NCBI RefSeq assembly: GCF_003987475.1
Contig: NZ_PIQH01000006.1
Location: forward strand, 122,345-186,344
Origin: Idiomarina tyrosinivorans
GTDB lineage: Bacteria > Pseudomonadota > Gammaproteobacteria > Enterobacterales > Alteromonadaceae
DNA length: 64,000 nt
Reading direction: 5' to 3'
Below the pieces are notes generated by a model that was not told the origin of the DNA, searched no databases, and worked only from the letters and a program-made list of their open reading frames with translations. The translations under genes were made by a program, and so were the position numbers. Of this stretch, positions 18,314 through 30,443 are shown one piece after another (position 1 is the first letter of the stretch; each line of letters starts with the position of its first letter).

Positions 18314-21300
18314 TTATTCTTGTTCGTTATCCTGACTTCCTGCGTTCAAGGCATCCGCTAACTGCTGTTCTGCTTCTTCCGCAGTCAGCTTAGGTGTTAG
18401 CGTTTCTTCTTCCTCTGCACGTAACTGTTGACGTTCGCGGTGGTATGAATAGCCCGTACCTGCTGGGATCAAGCGACCCACGATAACGTTCTCTTTCAAG
18501 CCACGTAGTCCATCTTGCTTGCCTTGTACGGCCGCTTCTGTCAGTACCCGTGTAGTTTCCTGGAACGACGCCGCAGAGATGAATGACTCTGTCGACAGCG
18601 ATGCTTTGGTAATACCCAACAATTGACGCTCGAAGATTGCCGGCATTTTGCCTTCAGCTTCAGCTTTTTTGTTGGCTGCCAAGACATCGCCTAGCTCCAT
18701 CATTTCGCCTTCTAGCAATTCGGTGTCACCGGCGCGCAGGATCAATGCTTTACGAAGCATCTGACGAACAATCGTTTCGATGTGTTTGTCGTTAATTTTT
18801 ACCCCTTGTAGGCGGTAAACTTCTTGGACTTCGTTAACAATGTAATTCGCTACAGCGCTGATACCACGTAAACGCAGAATGTCGTGCGGTGCTTCAGGAC
18901 CGTCGGCAATCACCTCACCTTTCTGTACCTGTTCACCTTCGAACACGTTCAATTGACGCCATTTCGGAATCATTTCTTCGTGCTGATCACCACCATCTGT
19001 TGGAGTGATAATCAATCGACGTTTACCTTTGGTTTCTTTACCGAACGACACCGTACCGGTGATTTCAGCAAGAATCGCAGGCTCTTTTGGCTTACGCGCT
19101 TCGAACAAGTCAGCAACCCGTGGCAGACCACCAGTGATGTCGCGAGTTTTTGAACCTTCCTGCGGAATCCGCGCTAAGGTATCACCCACTTTCACTTCGG
19201 CGTTGTCTTCCAAGTTGACGATGGCATTACCTGGCAAGAAATATTGCGCAGGAATGTCGGTGCCGGCGATATTAACGTCGTCACCTTTCTCATCGACCAG
19301 TTTCACCATCGGACGCATGTCTTTACCCGCACTGGTGCGTTGACCTGTTTCCAATACCACGATGCTTGATAAGCCAGTCAATTCATCCGTTTGACGGGTC
19401 ATGGTTACACCATCAACCAAGTCAACGAATTTAATCCGACCTTCTACCTCGGTAATGATTGGGTGAGTGTGCGGATCCCAGTTAGCCACGGTTTCGCCCG
19501 CTTCAACTTGTTCTGCTTCACCTTTCTTCAATACCGCACCGTAAGGCACTTTATAACGCTCACGCTCACGACCGAATTCATCAATCAACGTTAACTCGGT
19601 TGAACGTGAAGTGATAACAATGTGGTCATCACTGTTACGAACTGATTTCGCATTGTGCAGTTTCAAGGTACCGGCATTTTTTACTTGGATACTGTTTTCT
19701 GCAGATGCCCGTGATGCCGCACCACCGATGTGGAACGTACGCATGGTTAACTGTGTACCTGGCTCACCTATTGATTGCGCAGCGATAACGCCCACGGCTT
19801 CACCTTGGTTGACCAAGTGTCCGCGACCAAGGTCACGACCGTAACATTGTGCACACACGCCGAACTCTGTATCACAGGTGATAACCGAGCGAACTTTTAC
19901 TTCGTCGATTGAGTGCTCTTCAAGCACGTCACAGTTTTTCTCGTCGAGCAAAGTGTTACGAGGCAACAATACCGCTTTCTTCGTTCCCGGCTTGATAACG
20001 TCTTCACACAATACGCGACCGAGTACCCGTTCGCGCAATGGTTCTACCACATCACCACCTTCGATCAATGGCTTCATGAAGAGACCTTCGTGAGTGCCAC
20101 AGTCTTCTTGCATGATCACCACGTCTTGCGCAACGTCGACCAAACGACGTGTCAGATAACCTGAGTTCGCCGTCTTCAATGCGGTATCGGCCAAACCTTT
20201 ACGCGCACCGTGGGTTGAGATGAAGTACTGAAGTACGTTCAGACCTTCACGGAAGTTCGCCACGATTGGGGTTTCGATGATTGAGCCATCTGGCTTCGCC
20301 ATCAAACCACGCATACCGGCCAACTGACGGATCTGTGCGGGGCTACCCCGTGCACCAGAATCGGCCATCATAAACACTGAGTTAAATGATGCCTGTTCTT
20401 CTTCTTTACCGTCTTTGTTGGTGACGACTTCTTTCGACAAGTTTTCCATCATCGCTTTGGAAACGCGTTCGTTCGCGGTAGACCAAATGTCGATGACTTT
20501 GTTGTATTTCTCGCCTGCAGTAACCAAGCCCGATTCAAACTGTTCTTGAATCTCTGCAACTTCTGCTTCCGCTTCGTCGATGATGGCTTTCTTCGCGTCT
20601 GGGATAACCATATCGTTAATACCGATAGAGGCACCCGAAATCATCGCGTAATGGAAACCGGTGTACATGATTTGGTCAGCAAAAATCACGGTTTCTTTTA
20701 GGCCGATATCACGGTACGCACGGTTTAGCATACGAGCGATTGGCTTTTTACCCATCGGCTGGTCGATCATTTCGAACGGCAGACCTTCAGGCATAATCAG
20801 CGATAGAATCGCACGACCCGCTGTGGTATCGAACAACTTGACCGTTTTAGTACGGCTACCATCTTCCGCGATATGGGTTTCTGGAATACGTACTTTAATA
20901 CGGCTGTGAAGTTCCACAGCACCACTGCGATAGGCTTTTTCTACTTCTTTGGCATTTTTAAATGCCATGCCTTCGCCTTTACCGTTGATTTTTTCTTTAG
21001 TCATGTAATACAGACCCAAGACAACGTCCTGCGAAGGCACGATGATTGGCTCACCGCTTGCTGGAGACAACACGTTGTTGGTAGACATCATCAATGCCCG
21101 CGCTTCCAACTGTGCTTCCAACGTTAGTGGCACGTGTACCGCCATTTGGTCACCGTCGAAGTCGGCGTTATAGGCCGCACAAACCAACGGGTGTAATTGA
21201 ATGGCTTTACCTTCAATCAATACCGGTTCAAACGCTTGGATACCCAAACGGTGAAGGGTTGGCGCCCGGTTTAATAGTACCGGATGCTCTTTGATCACTT

Positions 21301-22540
21301 CGTCAAGTACGTCCCAAACTTCTGCGGTTTCACGCTCAACCATCTTCTTCGCAGCTTTGATGGTTGTAGCGACACCACGACGCTCCAATTTGCCGTAGAT
21401 GAATGGCTTGAACAATTCCAATGCCATTTTCTTCGGTAGGCCGCACTGGTGCAGACGCAATTTAGGACCCACAGTGATAACCGAACGACCAGAGTAGTCG
21501 ACACGTTTACCCAGCAAGTTCTGACGGAAACGACCTTGTTTACCTTTAATCATGTCTGCAAGCGATTTCAATGGACGCTTGTTAGAGCCAGTAATAGCAC
21601 GACCACGACGGCCGTTATCTAACAATGCATCAACCGCTTCTTGCAACATCCGCTTTTCGTTACGCACGATGATATCTGGCGCAGCCAGATCCAATAGACG
21701 CTTCAAACGGTTGTTACGGTTAATCACACGACGGTATAAGTCGTTCAAATCCGAAGTCGCGAAACGGCCACCATCAAGTGGTACCAACGGACGTAAATCC
21801 GGTGGCAACACAGGAAGCACTTTCATGATCATCCACTCAGGTTTGTTTCCTGACATTTGGAATGACTCAAGCAACTTCAAACGCTTACTAATTTTCTTAC
21901 GCTTGGTTTCTGAGTTGGTCTCAGGAAGCTCTTCACGTAACTGCTTGATTTCCGCTTCGATATCTACTTCGCGGAGCAGTTCAAGAACCGCTTCAGCACC
22001 CATTTTCGCTTCGAATTCGTCACCATGTTCTTCTAACGCGTCGAGGTATTCTTCTTCGGTTAGGATCTGGCCGCCTTCTAACGATGTCATACCTGGCTCG
22101 GTGACAACGTACGATTCGAAATACAGAACCCGCTCGATATCACGCAGGGTCATATCAAGCATCAAGCCGATGCGTGAAGGCAACGACTTAAGGAACCAAA
22201 TGTGAGCAACAGGGCTAGCAAGCTCGATGTGACCCATGCGCTCACGACGCACTTTGGTCAACGTAACTTCAACACCACATTTTTCACAGATTACGCCACG
22301 GTGCTTAAGACGCTTGTATTTACCACACAAGCACTCGTAGTCTTTGACCGGGCCAAAGATACGCGCACAGAACAAACCATCACGTTCCGGCTTAAATGTC
22401 CGGTAATTGATGGTTTCTGGCTTTTTAACTTCCCCGTATGACCAACTACGGATCATGTCGGGAGACGCAAGACCGATGCGAATTGCATCAAATTCTTCCG
22501 CCTGATTCATCGGTTTTAAAAACTTCAGCAAGTCTTTCAC
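18314..22540 (-). CDS. rpoC: RNA polymerase beta' subunit
   Basis: Catalytic subunit of RNA polymerase, 1408 residues. The N-terminal zinc site [20 protein letters not shown] lies near residues 70-88. The active-site NADFDGDQM near 458 holds the three metal-binding aspartates. The second zinc site includes [17 protein letters not shown] near 890, followed by the trigger loop and bridge region [21 protein letters not shown]. It is 70 bp after rpoB, as usual for rpoBC. Confidence 0.99.
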   Translation of the reverse strand: MKDLLKFLKPMNQAEEFDAIRIGLASPDMIRSWSYGEVKKPETINYRTFKPERDGLFCARIFGPVKDYECLCGKYKRLKHRGVICEKCGVEVTLTKVRRERMGHIELASPVAHIWFLKSLPSRIGLMLDMTLRDIERVLYFESYVVTEPGMTSLEGGQILTEEEYLDALEEHGDEFEAKMGAEAVLELLREVDIEAEIKQLREELPETNSETKRKKISKRLKLLESFQMSGNKPEWMIMKVLPVLPPDLRPLVPLDGGRFATSDLNDLYRRVINRNNRLKRLLDLAAPDIIVRNEKRMLQEAVDALLDNGRRGRAITGSNKRPLKSLADMIKGKQGRFRQNLLGKRVDYSGRSVITVGPKLRLHQCGLPKKMALELFKPFIYGKLERRGVATTIKAAKKMVERETAEVWDVLDEVIKEHPVLLNRAPTLHRLGIQAFEPVLIEGKAIQLHPLVCAAYNADFDGDQMAVHVPLTLEAQLEARALMMSTNNVLSPASGEPIIVPSQDVVLGLYYMTKEKINGKGEGMAFKNAKEVEKAYRSGAVELHSRIKVRIPETHIAEDGSRTKTVKLFDTTAGRAILSLIMPEGLPFEMIDQPMGKKPIARMLNRAYRDIGLKETVIFADQIMYTGFHYAMISGASIGINDMVIPDAKKAIIDEAEAEVAEIQEQFESGLVTAGEKYNKVIDIWSTANERVSKAMMENLSKEVVTNKDGKEEEQASFNSVFMMADSGARGSPAQIRQLAGMRGLMAKPDGSIIETPIVANFREGLNVLQYFISTHGARKGLADTALKTANSGYLTRRLVDVAQDVVIMQEDCGTHEGLFMKPLIEGGDVVEPLRERVLGRVLCEDVIKPGTKKAVLLPRNTLLDEKNCDVLEEHSIDEVKVRSVITCDTEFGVCAQCYGRDLGRGHLVNQGEAVGVIAAQSIGEPGTQLTMRTFHIGGAASRASAENSIQVKNAGTLKLHNAKSVRNSDDHIVITSRSTELTLIDEFGRERERYKVPYGAVLKKGEAEQVEAGETVANWDPHTHPIITEVEGRIKFVDLVDGVTMTRQTDELTGLSSIVVLETGQRTSAGKDMRPMVKLVDEKGDDVNIAGTDIPAQYFLPGNAIVNLEDNAEVKVGDTLARIPQEGSKTRDITGGLPRVADLFEARKPKEPAILAEITGTVSFGKETKGKRRLIITPTDGGDQHEEMIPKWRQLNVFEGEQVQKGEVIADGPEAPHDILRLRGISAVANYIVNEVQEVYRLQGVKINDKHIETIVRQMLRKALILRAGDTELLEGEMMELGDVLAANKKAEAEGKMPAIFERQLLGITKASLSTESFISAASFQETTRVLTEAAVQGKQDGLRGLKENVIVGRLIPAGTGYSYHRERQQLRAEEEETLTPKLTAEEAEQQLADALNAGSQDNEQE

Positions 22541-22610
22541 GATTTATCTCCTGTCGGAGTTCAACCTGAGGGGAGCCGAGGCTCCCCAAAATTCTCTGGT
22601 AACGGTCTTA

Positions 22611-25600
22611 CTAGCTCTGTTCCAGCTCAATATTGATACCCAGTGAACGGATTTCTTTCAGCAATACGTTGAAAGATTCCGGCATACCGGCATCCATTTG
22701 CAGATCGTTATCAACGATGTTTTTGTACATCTTCGTCCGACCATTAACGTCGTCCGATTTCACCGTTAACATTTCTTGCAAGGTATAAGCTGCACCGTAT
22801 GCTTCCAGTGCCCAGACTTCCATCTCACCGAAGCGCTGACCACCGAACTGGGCTTTACCACCCAACGGTTGCTGAGTTACCAAGCTATAAGAACCGGTTG
22901 AACGGGCGTGCATCTTGTCATCAACCAAGTGGTTAAGTTTCAACATGTACATGTAACCCACGGTCACATCACGCTCAAATTTCTCACCGGTACGTCCGTC
23001 AAACAGTTTGATCTGCCCTGACTCTGGCAAGTCACCCAAGTTTAATAGTGCTTTAATTTCTTCTTCACGCGCACCATCAAAAACAGGCGTTGCTGTTGGT
23101 AAGCCAGCTTTCAGGTTTTCTGCCAAGCGCATCACTTCTTCATCGCTGAATTCGTCGATGTTGACTTCTTGGCGGCTTTCACCCAGATCATAAACTTTCT
23201 GCAAGAACTCGCGCAGTTCAGCGACTTTACGTTGTTGCACAAGCATTTTCTCAATCTTACGACCGATACCACGAGCAGCCATACCCAAGTGTGTTTCAAG
23301 GATCTGACCGATGTTCATCCGTGACGGTACACCCAGCGGGTTCAATACCAAGTCAACTGGATTACCTTCATCGTCATGCGGCATGTCTTCTACAGGAACG
23401 ATGGTGGAAATAACACCTTTGTTCCCGTGACGACCGGCCAACTTATCACCGGGTTGAATGCGACGGCGAACGGCCAAGTAAACTTTAACAATCTTCAATA
23501 CACCCGGCGCTAAGTCATCACCTTGAGTGATCTTGCGACGTTTAGTTTCGAATTTGTTGTCAAAGTCGGCACGAATTTCGTCGTACTGTTCGGCGATCTG
23601 CTCTAGCTGTTGCTGCGCAGATTCGTCACCTAAGTTTTGCGTCAACCACTTGCTGCGCTCAAGGCTAGCTAATTTGGCTTCATCGAAACCATTCGCTAAC
23701 AACAAGTTGCGCGCACGGCTAAAGATACCCTCTTCAAGGATCTTAAATTCGTCAGTAAGATCTTTTTTCGCCTTCGCTACTTGCATCTCTTCAATCGCAA
23801 TGGCGCGCTTGTCTTTCTCTACGCCGTCACGAGTGAATACCTGTACGTCAATAATCGTGCCGCTTACGCCGTTTGGCACACGCAGCGAACTGTCTTTAAC
23901 GTCAGAGGCTTTCTCACCAAAGATGGCACGCAGTAGTTTTTCTTCCGGCGTCAGTTGGGTTTCGCCTTTTGGCGTTACTTTGCCAACAAGGATATCGCCA
24001 CCATTAACTTCAGCGCCGATATAGACCACGCCTGCATCGTCCAATTTACCCAATGCTGACTCACCCACATTCGGGATGTCTGCAGTGATTTCTTCTGGAC
24101 CCAGTTTGGTATCACGCGCAACACAGTTCAGTTCTTGAATGTGGATGGTCGTCATGCGGTCTTCTTGCACCACACGCTCCGAGATTAAGATCGAATCCTC
24201 GAAGTTGTAACCGTTCCACGGCATGAACGCCACGCGCATGTTTTGACCTAGTGCTAACTCACCTAAGTCGGTCGAAGGACCGTCGGCTAGCACGTCACCC
24301 AACATTACTGGTTCACCAGGATTAACCGTTGGCTTTTGGTTAATGCAGGTGTTCTGGTTAGAACGGGTATATTTGGTCAAGTTGTAGATGTCGATACCGG
24401 CTTCGCCAGGGATCATCTCTTCTTCATTCACTTTTACCACGATACGTGCCGCGTCGACATAATCGACGACACCGCCACGCTTCGCTACAACCGTTACCCC
24501 AGAGTCAACCGCTACCGTGCGTTCGATGCCAGTACCCACTAACGGCTTATCAGCACGCAATGTTGGCACCGCCTGACGCTGCATGTTCGAGCCCATCAAG
24601 GCACGGTTAGCATCGTCGTGTTCCAAGAATGGAATCAAACTTGCGGCAATTGACACGATCTGTTGCGGTGCAACGTCCATATATTGCACCTGATCTTTGG
24701 TCATCAGGGTAAATTCGTTTTTATGACGACAAGGCACTAGGTCATCGACCAGCTGGCCTTTTTCGTTCAGCTTAACGTTGGCCTGAGCGATAACATATTT
24801 GCCTTCTTCAATCGCTGACAAATAATCGACGTCATCAGTCACTTCACCGTTTTCGATACGGCGATAAGGTGTTTCTAAGAAGCCATACTCGTTGGTACGC
24901 GCAAACGTAGACAATGAGTTGATAAGGCCGATGTTTGGACCTTCCGGCGTCTCGATTGGACACACACGACCGTAGTGCGTTGGGTGTACGTCACGCACTT
25001 CGAAGCCAGCACGTTCACGCGTCAAACCACCTGGACCTAACGCTGAAATACGACGTTTGTGCGTCACCTCAGACAACGGGTTGTTCTGGTCCATAAACTG
25101 TGACAACTGGCTTGAACCGAAGAACTCTTTCACCGCAGCACTAATCGGTTTAGCGTTGATCAAGTCTTGCGGCATGATGGCGTCTAAGTCACCCAGTGAC
25201 AAACGCTCCTTCACGGCACGTTCTACACGCACTAAGCCGACACGGAATTGGTTTTCCGCCATCTCACCGACAGAGCGGATACGACGGTTACCCAAGTGGT
25301 CAATATCATCCACTTCGTCAAGACCATTACGGATCTCGATAAGCTTGCGCATAACGTCGACGATATCGTCTGGCGATAAAGTGCCGTCACCGGTTAGATC
25401 ATCACGACCTAAACGACGATTAAACTTCATCCGGCCTACCGTTGACAGGTCATAGCGGTCATCGCTGAAGAACAAATTCTCAAACAATGCTTCTGCCGCT
25501 TCCCGCGTTGGTGGTTCACCTGGACGCATCATGCGATAAATTTCGACCAATGCTTCGATACGGTTGCTTGACGGGTCAATTCGCATGGTTTCACTAATGT

Positions 25601-26639
25601 AAGGACCATGGTCAAGATCGTTCACGAACAAGGTTTCAAAGCGTTTGTGGCCTGCTTCACGAAGTTTCGCGATTAATTCAAGCGTCAACTCGTCGTTGGC
25701 AGCAGCAACCACTTCGCCAGTCTTTTTCTCGACATAGTCTTTCGCAAGGACTTTGCCGACCATGTATTCAATAGGCACTTCCATTTCGTCCACACCCAGC
25801 TTCTCAAGCTGTTTGATGTGACGAGCAGTGATACGGCGGCCTTTTTCGACAATCACTTCACCCTCTGGAGAAGCAATATCAAATTTCGCCGTTTCGCCGC
25901 GCAAGCGCTCAGGCACTAGCTGCATCATGACTTTGTTCTTCTTCACTTCAAAGTAAGTGGTTTCGAAGAACATTTCCAAGATTTGCTCAGTGCTGAAATC
26001 TAACGCGCGCAGAATGATCGACGCCGGTAATTTACGACGGCGGTCGATACGTACGAATACGTTGTCTTTCGGGTCGAATTCAAAATCCAGCCAAGAACCA
26101 CGGTATGGAATAACGCGAGCGTTATAAAGTACTTTGCCCGAAGAATGCGTTTTACCGCGGTCGTGGTCAAAGAACACACCTGGTGAACGGTGAAGCTGAG
26201 ACACAATCACTCGTTCAGTACCGTTGATAACAAAGGTACCATTCTCGGTCATGAGTGGAATTTCACCCATGTAAACTTCTTGCTCTTTAATGTCTTTGAC
26301 AGTGCCAGCCGCAGCTTCTTTGTCAAATAACACTAAACGCAGTTTTACCCGCAGCGGAGCAGAGTACGTGATGCCACGGATTTGACATTCGTTAACGTCA
26401 AACGCCGGTTCACCGAGTTGGTAACTGACGTACTGCAATTCCGAATTACCGGAATAGCTGGCAATCGGGAATACCGAACGGAAAGCCGCTTCCAAACCAT
26501 AGTTACCGTCAGGATCGGCTTCAACAAATTTTTTAAATGAATCAAGCTGTATAGACAGCAAGTAAGGCACTTCAAGCACGTGTGGACGTTTGCCAAAGTC
26601 CTTACGGATACGTTTTTTCTCAGAGTAGGAGTACGCCAT
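22611..26639 (-). CDS. rpoB: RNA polymerase beta subunit
   Basis: 1342 residues, identical in length to E. coli RpoB. The rifampicin-resistance region reads [20 protein letters not shown] near residues 507-526 with standard susceptible residues, followed by [25 protein letters not shown] near 1065 is the conserved nucleotide-path motif. It follows rplL after a 216-bp gap containing an attenuator-like hairpin. Confidence 0.99.
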   Translation of the reverse strand: MAYSYSEKKRIRKDFGKRPHVLEVPYLLSIQLDSFKKFVEADPDGNYGLEAAFRSVFPIASYSGNSELQYVSYQLGEPAFDVNECQIRGITYSAPLRVKLRLVLFDKEAAAGTVKDIKEQEVYMGEIPLMTENGTFVINGTERVIVSQLHRSPGVFFDHDRGKTHSSGKVLYNARVIPYRGSWLDFEFDPKDNVFVRIDRRRKLPASIILRALDFSTEQILEMFFETTYFEVKKNKVMMQLVPERLRGETAKFDIASPEGEVIVEKGRRITARHIKQLEKLGVDEMEVPIEYMVGKVLAKDYVEKKTGEVVAAANDELTLELIAKLREAGHKRFETLFVNDLDHGPYISETMRIDPSSNRIEALVEIYRMMRPGEPPTREAAEALFENLFFSDDRYDLSTVGRMKFNRRLGRDDLTGDGTLSPDDIVDVMRKLIEIRNGLDEVDDIDHLGNRRIRSVGEMAENQFRVGLVRVERAVKERLSLGDLDAIMPQDLINAKPISAAVKEFFGSSQLSQFMDQNNPLSEVTHKRRISALGPGGLTRERAGFEVRDVHPTHYGRVCPIETPEGPNIGLINSLSTFARTNEYGFLETPYRRIENGEVTDDVDYLSAIEEGKYVIAQANVKLNEKGQLVDDLVPCRHKNEFTLMTKDQVQYMDVAPQQIVSIAASLIPFLEHDDANRALMGSNMQRQAVPTLRADKPLVGTGIERTVAVDSGVTVVAKRGGVVDYVDAARIVVKVNEEEMIPGEAGIDIYNLTKYTRSNQNTCINQKPTVNPGEPVMLGDVLADGPSTDLGELALGQNMRVAFMPWNGYNFEDSILISERVVQEDRMTTIHIQELNCVARDTKLGPEEITADIPNVGESALGKLDDAGVVYIGAEVNGGDILVGKVTPKGETQLTPEEKLLRAIFGEKASDVKDSSLRVPNGVSGTIIDVQVFTRDGVEKDKRAIAIEEMQVAKAKKDLTDEFKILEEGIFSRARNLLLANGFDEAKLASLERSKWLTQNLGDESAQQQLEQIAEQYDEIRADFDNKFETKRRKITQGDDLAPGVLKIVKVYLAVRRRIQPGDKLAGRHGNKGVISTIVPVEDMPHDDEGNPVDLVLNPLGVPSRMNIGQILETHLGMAARGIGRKIEKMLVQQRKVAELREFLQKVYDLGESRQEVNIDEFSDEEVMRLAENLKAGLPTATPVFDGAREEEIKALLNLGDLPESGQIKLFDGRTGEKFERDVTVGYMYMLKLNHLVDDKMHARSTGSYSLVTQQPLGGKAQFGGQRFGEMEVWALEAYGAAYTLQEMLTVKSDDVNGRTKMYKNIVDNDLQMDAGMPESFNVLLKEIRSLGINIELEQS

Positions 26640-26787
26640 GGGGTTCCTCAGCTAGCTGATTGATGACCCTAACCATCCGCTAATGATGGTTATTAACAGA
26701 TGCGGATTGCATTCTGTCGATGCCGTTGTTGTTCTTGCGCGCTTGTATCCCAACAACAGGCGAAAAATGCTACAAGCTCTACAGCGC

Positions 26788-26819
26788 AAAAAGGCTGGTG
26801 ACTTTTACGTCACCAGCCT
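26788..26819 (-). terminator. Attenuator-like hairpin between rplL and rpoB
   Basis: A perfect 11-bp stem (26792-26802 with 26809-26819, core GGCTGGTGAC) and a 6-nt loop, followed on the minus strand by five T. It sits 37 bp after the rplL stop. In E. coli a partial terminator at this place lets about one fifth of transcripts continue into rpoBC, matching the lower need for polymerase than for L7/L12. The same role is inferred here. Confidence 0.85.
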
Positions 26820-26855
26820 GAGGCCTAAAAGGCCGTATGTCGTACCAAAGTTGAA

Positions 26856-27236
26856 TTACTTAACTTCAACTTCCGCACCAGCTTCTTCAAGCTGCTTTTT
26901 CAGCTCTTCAGCTTCGTCTTTGCTTACGCCTTCTTTAACAGCTACTGGCGCTGATTCAACCATTGCTTTAGCTTCTTTCAAGCCAAGGCCAGTTGCGCCA
27001 CGAACTGCTTTGATAGCAGCAACTTTGTTGCCACCAGCAGACTTCAGCATTACGTCAAATTCAGTTTTCTCTTCAGCTGCACCAGCGTCGCCGCCTGCTG
27101 CAGGACCCGCTGCTACTGCAACAGCAGCAGATGCGTCAACACCGAATTTCTCTTCAGCTGCTTCGATCAATTCAACCAGATCCATTACTGGCATTTCAGC
27201 GATCGCGTTCAAGATATCTTCTTTAGTCAGAGCCAT
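26856..27236 (-). CDS. rplL: 50S ribosomal protein L7/L12
   Basis: The multi-copy stalk protein that recruits translation GTPases. 126 residues: N-terminal dimerisation helix ([32 protein letters not shown] region), an Ala/Gly-rich hinge at about 38-55 ([20 protein letters not shown]), and the C-terminal factor-binding domain with [20 protein letters not shown]. It is slightly longer than E. coli L12 because of the hinge. 53 bp after rplJ. Confidence 0.99.
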   Translation of the reverse strand: MALTKEDILNAIAEMPVMDLVELIEAAEEKFGVDASAAVAVAAGPAAGGDAGAAEEKTEFDVMLKSAGGNKVAAIKAVRGATGLGLKEAKAMVESAPVAVKEGVSKDEAEELKKQLEEAGAEVEVK

Positions 27237-27289
27237 TACTCTAAACTCCTGGGTTGATAATTACAAAAAAATGGTCAAAAACCAACGTC

Positions 27290-27808
27290 TTATTTAGCGT
27301 CTTTAATTGCTGCCAACGTACGCACAAATTTAGCAGGAACTTCGTTAACTGTACGAACGAACTTGCTAACAGGTGCTTTGAAGGTGGCCAACAATTTCGC
27401 CAATGCTTCATCACGAGTCGGAAGTGAAGCTACTGCGTCCAGTTTATCTGGACCCATTAAGCCATTACCGAGCGACAGTGCTGTAACCTGAAGGTTCTTG
27501 TTTTCTTTACCGAACTCTTTGAACAACCGCGCAGAAGCGCCAGGTGCGTCCAAAGAAAAACCGTAAATTAACGGACCTTTCAGGGCATCAGACATGCTGT
27601 CAAACTTTGTGCCTTCGAAAGCGCGTTTAGCAAGGGTGTTACGTACTACTTTAACAAACACACCTTGTTCACGAGCTTTACGACGCAACGCAGTCATATC
27701 GGCTACTTCGATGCCTCGATATTCAGCAACGGTGACGGCTAGCGCATTTGAAGCAACTTCGTTAACTTCCTTAACGATGGCTTTCTTTCCGGCTAAACCA
27801 ATTGCCAC
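27290..27808 (-). CDS. rplJ: 50S ribosomal protein L10
   Basis: Stalk-base protein that anchors L12 dimers; 172 residues. The start is a GTG at 27808, giving [19 protein letters not shown] as in other L10 proteins (first residue is Met in vivo), with GAGGTGAT 5-12 bp upstream. An ATG farther out would add 23 residues that fall in the structured leader and match nothing. In E. coli the L10-L12 complex represses its own translation by binding the leader; the long leader here suggests the same. Confidence 0.97.
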   Translation of the reverse strand: MAIGLAGKKAIVKEVNEVASNALAVTVAEYRGIEVADMTALRRKAREQGVFVKVVRNTLAKRAFEGTKFDSMSDALKGPLIYGFSLDAPGASARLFKEFGKENKNLQVTALSLGNGLMGPDKLDAVASLPTRDEALAKLLATFKAPVSKFVRTVNEVPAKFVRTLAAIKDAK

Positions 27809-28065
27809 TGATATCACCTCGTTTTCAATTTGGGACCGAAGTCCCTCGTTACAATTAGGTGGGCCAAACGAACCCACCGCGTTGTCACGGTGATTCTCTA
27901 CCCAGAGAGTCTGAGCTGGATATCACCATCTGCGCAGGACATTAAGTGCCACAACTTTGCGATAAAGCTTACTGCGGTACACCTGCGGTCTTGGATGGGA
28001 GCAATACGAGACTAGTTTTGCTAGTTTCGCGGCAACTCCAACCCGAAAACCTTTACTACCAAGTT
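27809..28065 (-). promoter_or_regulatory. rplJ leader (L10-type autoregulatory region)
   Basis: The 257-bp rplA-rplJ gap contains several stems on the minus strand. There is a perfect GGGAC-TTCG-GTCCC hairpin (27845-27832) ending 16 nt before the ribosome site, a GTGGG/CCCAC stem (27874-27856), TCTCT-GGGT-AGAGA near 27897-27910, and CTAG-containing arms near 28004-28030. This position and size match the L10 leader that in E. coli binds L10(L12)4 to shut off rplJL translation. I place it by context and structure, not by a covariance-model hit. Confidence 0.65.
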
Positions 28066-28761
28066 TTACGCCGAAGCGATAGAGCCTTGGTCGATACTTA
28101 CACCAGCACCCATCGTAGTCGATAAGCTGATGCGTTTGATATATACACCTTTCGCTGATGAAGGCTTAGCTTTCTTCAGCGCGGCCAACAACGCTTCCAA
28201 GTTCTCTTTCAACTTGTCGTTGTCAAAATCTACTCGACCGATGGTCGCGTGGATGATGCCGTTTTTGTCGTTACGGTAGCGAACCTGACCCGCCTTCGCG
28301 TTTTTAACCGCGGTAGCAACGTCCGGAGTGACCGTACCTGTTTTAGGGTTTGGCATAAGGCCACGTGGACCTAAAATTTGACCCAACTGACCGACTACGC
28401 GCATTGCGTCAGGTGAAGCGACGACAACGTCAAAGTCCATCTCGCCTTTCTTCACTTTTTCTGCCAAATCTTCCATACCAACTACGTCAGCGCCCGCGGC
28501 TTTCGCTTTTTCAGCGTTGTCACCAGCGGTGAACACAGCAACGCGAACGTCACGACCGGTACCGTTTGGTAGTACGGTTGCACCACGAACGTTTTGGTCA
28601 GATTTACGTGCGTCGATACCAAGGTTAACAGACACGTCAACACTCTCGGTGAACTTCGCAGTCGCTAATTCTTTCAATAATGCCAACGCTTCGTTGACTT
28701 CGTAATCCCGCGCTTCAACTTTCTCGCGGATAAGGCGTGCACGTTTTGATAATTTAGCCAT
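28066..28761 (-). CDS. rplA: 50S ribosomal protein L1
   Basis: 231 residues, binds 23S rRNA at the mobile L1 stalk and helps move deacylated tRNA out. [14 protein letters not shown] and [19 protein letters not shown] are the family signatures. It follows rplK after 3 bp, so the two are translationally coupled. In E. coli L1 represses rplKA by binding near the rplK start; the 5' region of rplK here would be the expected target. Confidence 0.99.
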   Translation of the reverse strand: MAKLSKRARLIREKVEARDYEVNEALALLKELATAKFTESVDVSVNLGIDARKSDQNVRGATVLPNGTGRDVRVAVFTAGDNAEKAKAAGADVVGMEDLAEKVKKGEMDFDVVVASPDAMRVVGQLGQILGPRGLMPNPKTGTVTPDVATAVKNAKAGQVRYRNDKNGIIHATIGRVDFDNDKLKENLEALLAALKKAKPSSAKGVYIKRISLSTTMGAGVSIDQGSIASA

Positions 28762-28764
28762 TGC

Positions 28765-29193
28765 TTAGCCCTCCACGTTCAAGCCCATCGCACGAGCAGA
28801 GCCGGCGATGGTATTTACTGCTGCGTCCAAACTGGCGGCAGTCAGGTCAGGTTCTTTCACTTTCGCAATTTCTTCTAATTGCGCACGCGTCACCGTACCC
28901 ACTTTTTCAGTGTTAGGGCGACCAGAACCACTCTTGATACCCGCGGCTTTCTTCAACAAGAAAGAGGCAGGAGGAGTTTTAGTGATGAACGTGAACGAGC
29001 GGTCTTCAAAGACAGTGATTTCAACCGGTACTGGCGCGCCTTTTTCTAGGCTGTCAGTTTGCGCGTTGAACGCCTTACAGAATTCCATGATGTTCACACC
29101 GTGCTGACCCAACGCAGGACCAACAGGTGGAGACGGGTTAGCTGAACCAGCAGCTACCTGCAATTTGATGATGGCAGAGACTTTCTTCGCCAT
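28765..29193 (-). CDS. rplK: 50S ribosomal protein L11
   Basis: 142 residues, exactly the E. coli length. It binds the GTPase-associated centre of 23S rRNA and is required for RelA activation by stalled ribosomes. The Pro-rich N-terminal segment ([28 protein letters not shown], beginning near residue 17) is the thiostrepton/rRNA-binding face. It begins the rplKAJL unit about 80 bp after an apparent promoter buried in the nusG terminator. Confidence 0.99.
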   Translation of the reverse strand: MAKKVSAIIKLQVAAGSANPSPPVGPALGQHGVNIMEFCKAFNAQTDSLEKGAPVPVEITVFEDRSFTFITKTPPASFLLKKAAGIKSGSGRPNTEKVGTVTRAQLEEIAKVKEPDLTAASLDAAVNTIAGSARAMGLNVEG

Positions 29194-29263
29194 GATAGTT
29201 TCCTCTGTTGTGGGTTTAACGCCTCGTAAGTCCTCAGAGTGAACTTACTCAAACAGCTCCCCG

Positions 29264-29300
29264 TAATAAAAAGGACGCGAATTATAGAAGAATTCGCGTC
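29264..29300 (-). terminator. Terminator-like hairpin after nusG
   Basis: A perfect 10-bp stem GACGCGAATT/AATTCGCGTC (29300-29291 with 29283-29274), a 7-nt loop and CTTTTTATT on the minus strand. It lies 30 bp after the nusG stop. It would end the tRNA-Trp-secE-nusG transcript, while its DNA also carries the rplK promoter. Confidence 0.8.
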
Positions 29301-29309
29301 TTCGATCAA
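29281..29309 (-). promoter_or_regulatory. rplK promoter overlapping the nusG terminator
   Basis: On the minus strand -35 TTGATC (29309-29304), a 17-bp spacer, and a perfect -10 TATAAT (29286-29281). The -10 box straddles the loop and the second arm of the terminator hairpin at 29274-29300. The downstream sequence TCGCGTCC is a GC-rich discriminator, expected for stringently controlled ribosomal promoters. Start of transcription would be near 29274. Confidence 0.8.
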
Positions 29310-29330
29310 TAGCTATTGGACGATTTTTGA

Positions 29331-29870
29331 TCAGGCTTTTTCTACCTGACCGAATTCCAATTCTACTGGTGTCGCCCGACCGAATATTGATACCGAGACT
29401 GTCACGCGACTTTTTTCATAATCCACTTCTTCGACCGTGCCGTTAAAGTCCGCAAACGGACCATCGTTAACCCGCACCACTTCACCTGGTTCGAACAATG
29501 TTTTCGGACGTGGCTTATCAGTGCTTTCTTGCAGACGGTTTAAGATAGCGTCAGCTTCTTTCTGAGTGATCGGCGTTGGACGGTCGCTGGTGCCACCGAT
29601 GAAACCCAAAACTCGCGGCACACTTTTGATCAAGTGCCACGTTTCATCGTCCATAGCCATTTCCACTAGCACATAGCCAGGGAAGAATTTGCGCTCACTT
29701 TTGCGACGCTGACCAGCACGCATTTCTACGACTTCTTCGGTCGGAACCAAAATTTGGCCGAACTTATCTTCCATGCCGTGCATTTTGATGTATTCTTTCA
29801 GCGATTGAGCAACACGAGCTTCAAACCCCGAAAATGCTTGAACGACGTACCAACGTTTTTTATCACTCAT
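29331..29870 (-). CDS. nusG: Transcription termination/antitermination factor NusG
   Basis: 179 residues. The NGN domain (about 1-125: [13 protein letters not shown] start, [12 protein letters not shown]) binds RNA polymerase. The C-terminal KOW domain (about 128-179: [24 protein letters not shown]) binds Rho or S10. It starts 2 bp after secE, the standard secE-nusG arrangement. Confidence 0.99.
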   Translation of the reverse strand: MSDKKRWYVVQAFSGFEARVAQSLKEYIKMHGMEDKFGQILVPTEEVVEMRAGQRRKSERKFFPGYVLVEMAMDDETWHLIKSVPRVLGFIGGTSDRPTPITQKEADAILNRLQESTDKPRPKTLFEPGEVVRVNDGPFADFNGTVEEVDYEKSRVTVSVSIFGRATPVELEFGQVEKA

Positions 29871-29872
29871 GA

Positions 29873-30253
29873 TTAAAACTCCAGCCCGGTGATAAAGCCA
29901 ACGATACGTACCAGCACCGCATCAAGCCCCCACAAGATCAACGACATGATAACCGTTGCTACAACAACGATTAAGGTTGTCTGGGTGCTCTCTTGGCGCG
30001 TCGGCCACACCACTTTACGAACTTCAGTGCGACTCTCCTTGGCAAAACTAAGAAACTTCTGTCCCTTACCGGTGAAAGCCGCCAAAAATGCAGCAATACC
30101 AACCAAAACCACCACGCCAACTGCGCGTACTAATACCGAATATTGCTCTGCATAATAATGATTACCGCCAACGGCTGCGGCAAGCAGGATGATCACCAGA
30201 ATCCATTTGAACCAATCCAGGGAACTGCTCCGCGTCTCTGTGTTTGCACTCAT
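29873..30253 (-). CDS. secE: Preprotein translocase subunit SecE
   Basis: 126-residue inner-membrane protein with three membrane helices (about 15-33, 42-61 and 95-118), like E. coli SecE rather than the single-helix form of many bacteria. The conserved cytoplasmic amphipathic stretch [16 protein letters not shown] at about 74-90 clamps SecY. Co-transcribed with nusG and probably with the tRNA-Trp gene 47 bp upstream. Confidence 0.97.
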   Translation of the reverse strand: MSANTETRSSSLDWFKWILVIILLAAAVGGNHYYAEQYSVLVRAVGVVVLVGIAAFLAAFTGKGQKFLSFAKESRTEVRKVVWPTRQESTQTTLIVVVATVIMSLILWGLDAVLVRIVGFITGLEF

Positions 30254-30300
30254 TCTATTCGTCCTACGTTACGACGTATTCACTCTTCCCATAAATAAAC

Positions 30301-30377
30301 TGGCAGGGGTGGAGGGATTCGAACCCCCAACCGTCGGTTTTGGAGACCGCTGTTCTACCAATTGGAACTACACCCCT
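30301..30377 (-). tRNA. trpT: tRNA-Trp (anticodon CCA)
   Basis: Minus-strand sequence of 77 nt including an encoded CCA end. Acceptor AGGGGTG pairs with CACCCCT, the T arm holds GGTTCGAATCC, and the anticodon loop reads CTCCAAA with CCA as anticodon. It lies between tufB and secE and is probably processed from the secE-nusG transcript. Confidence 0.98.
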
Positions 30378-30443
30378 GCAATCCAACAACCTAGTTAAAC
30401 TTTCATTTAAGGGGAGTTTAAGAGGCGATGGAATGGACGCGAT

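Noticed and set aside
21552..22205. Open frame of 217 codons on the plus strand inside rpoC
   Set aside because: Antisense to conserved rpoC sequence, low-complexity Ser/Arg-rich translation, no neighbours on that strand.
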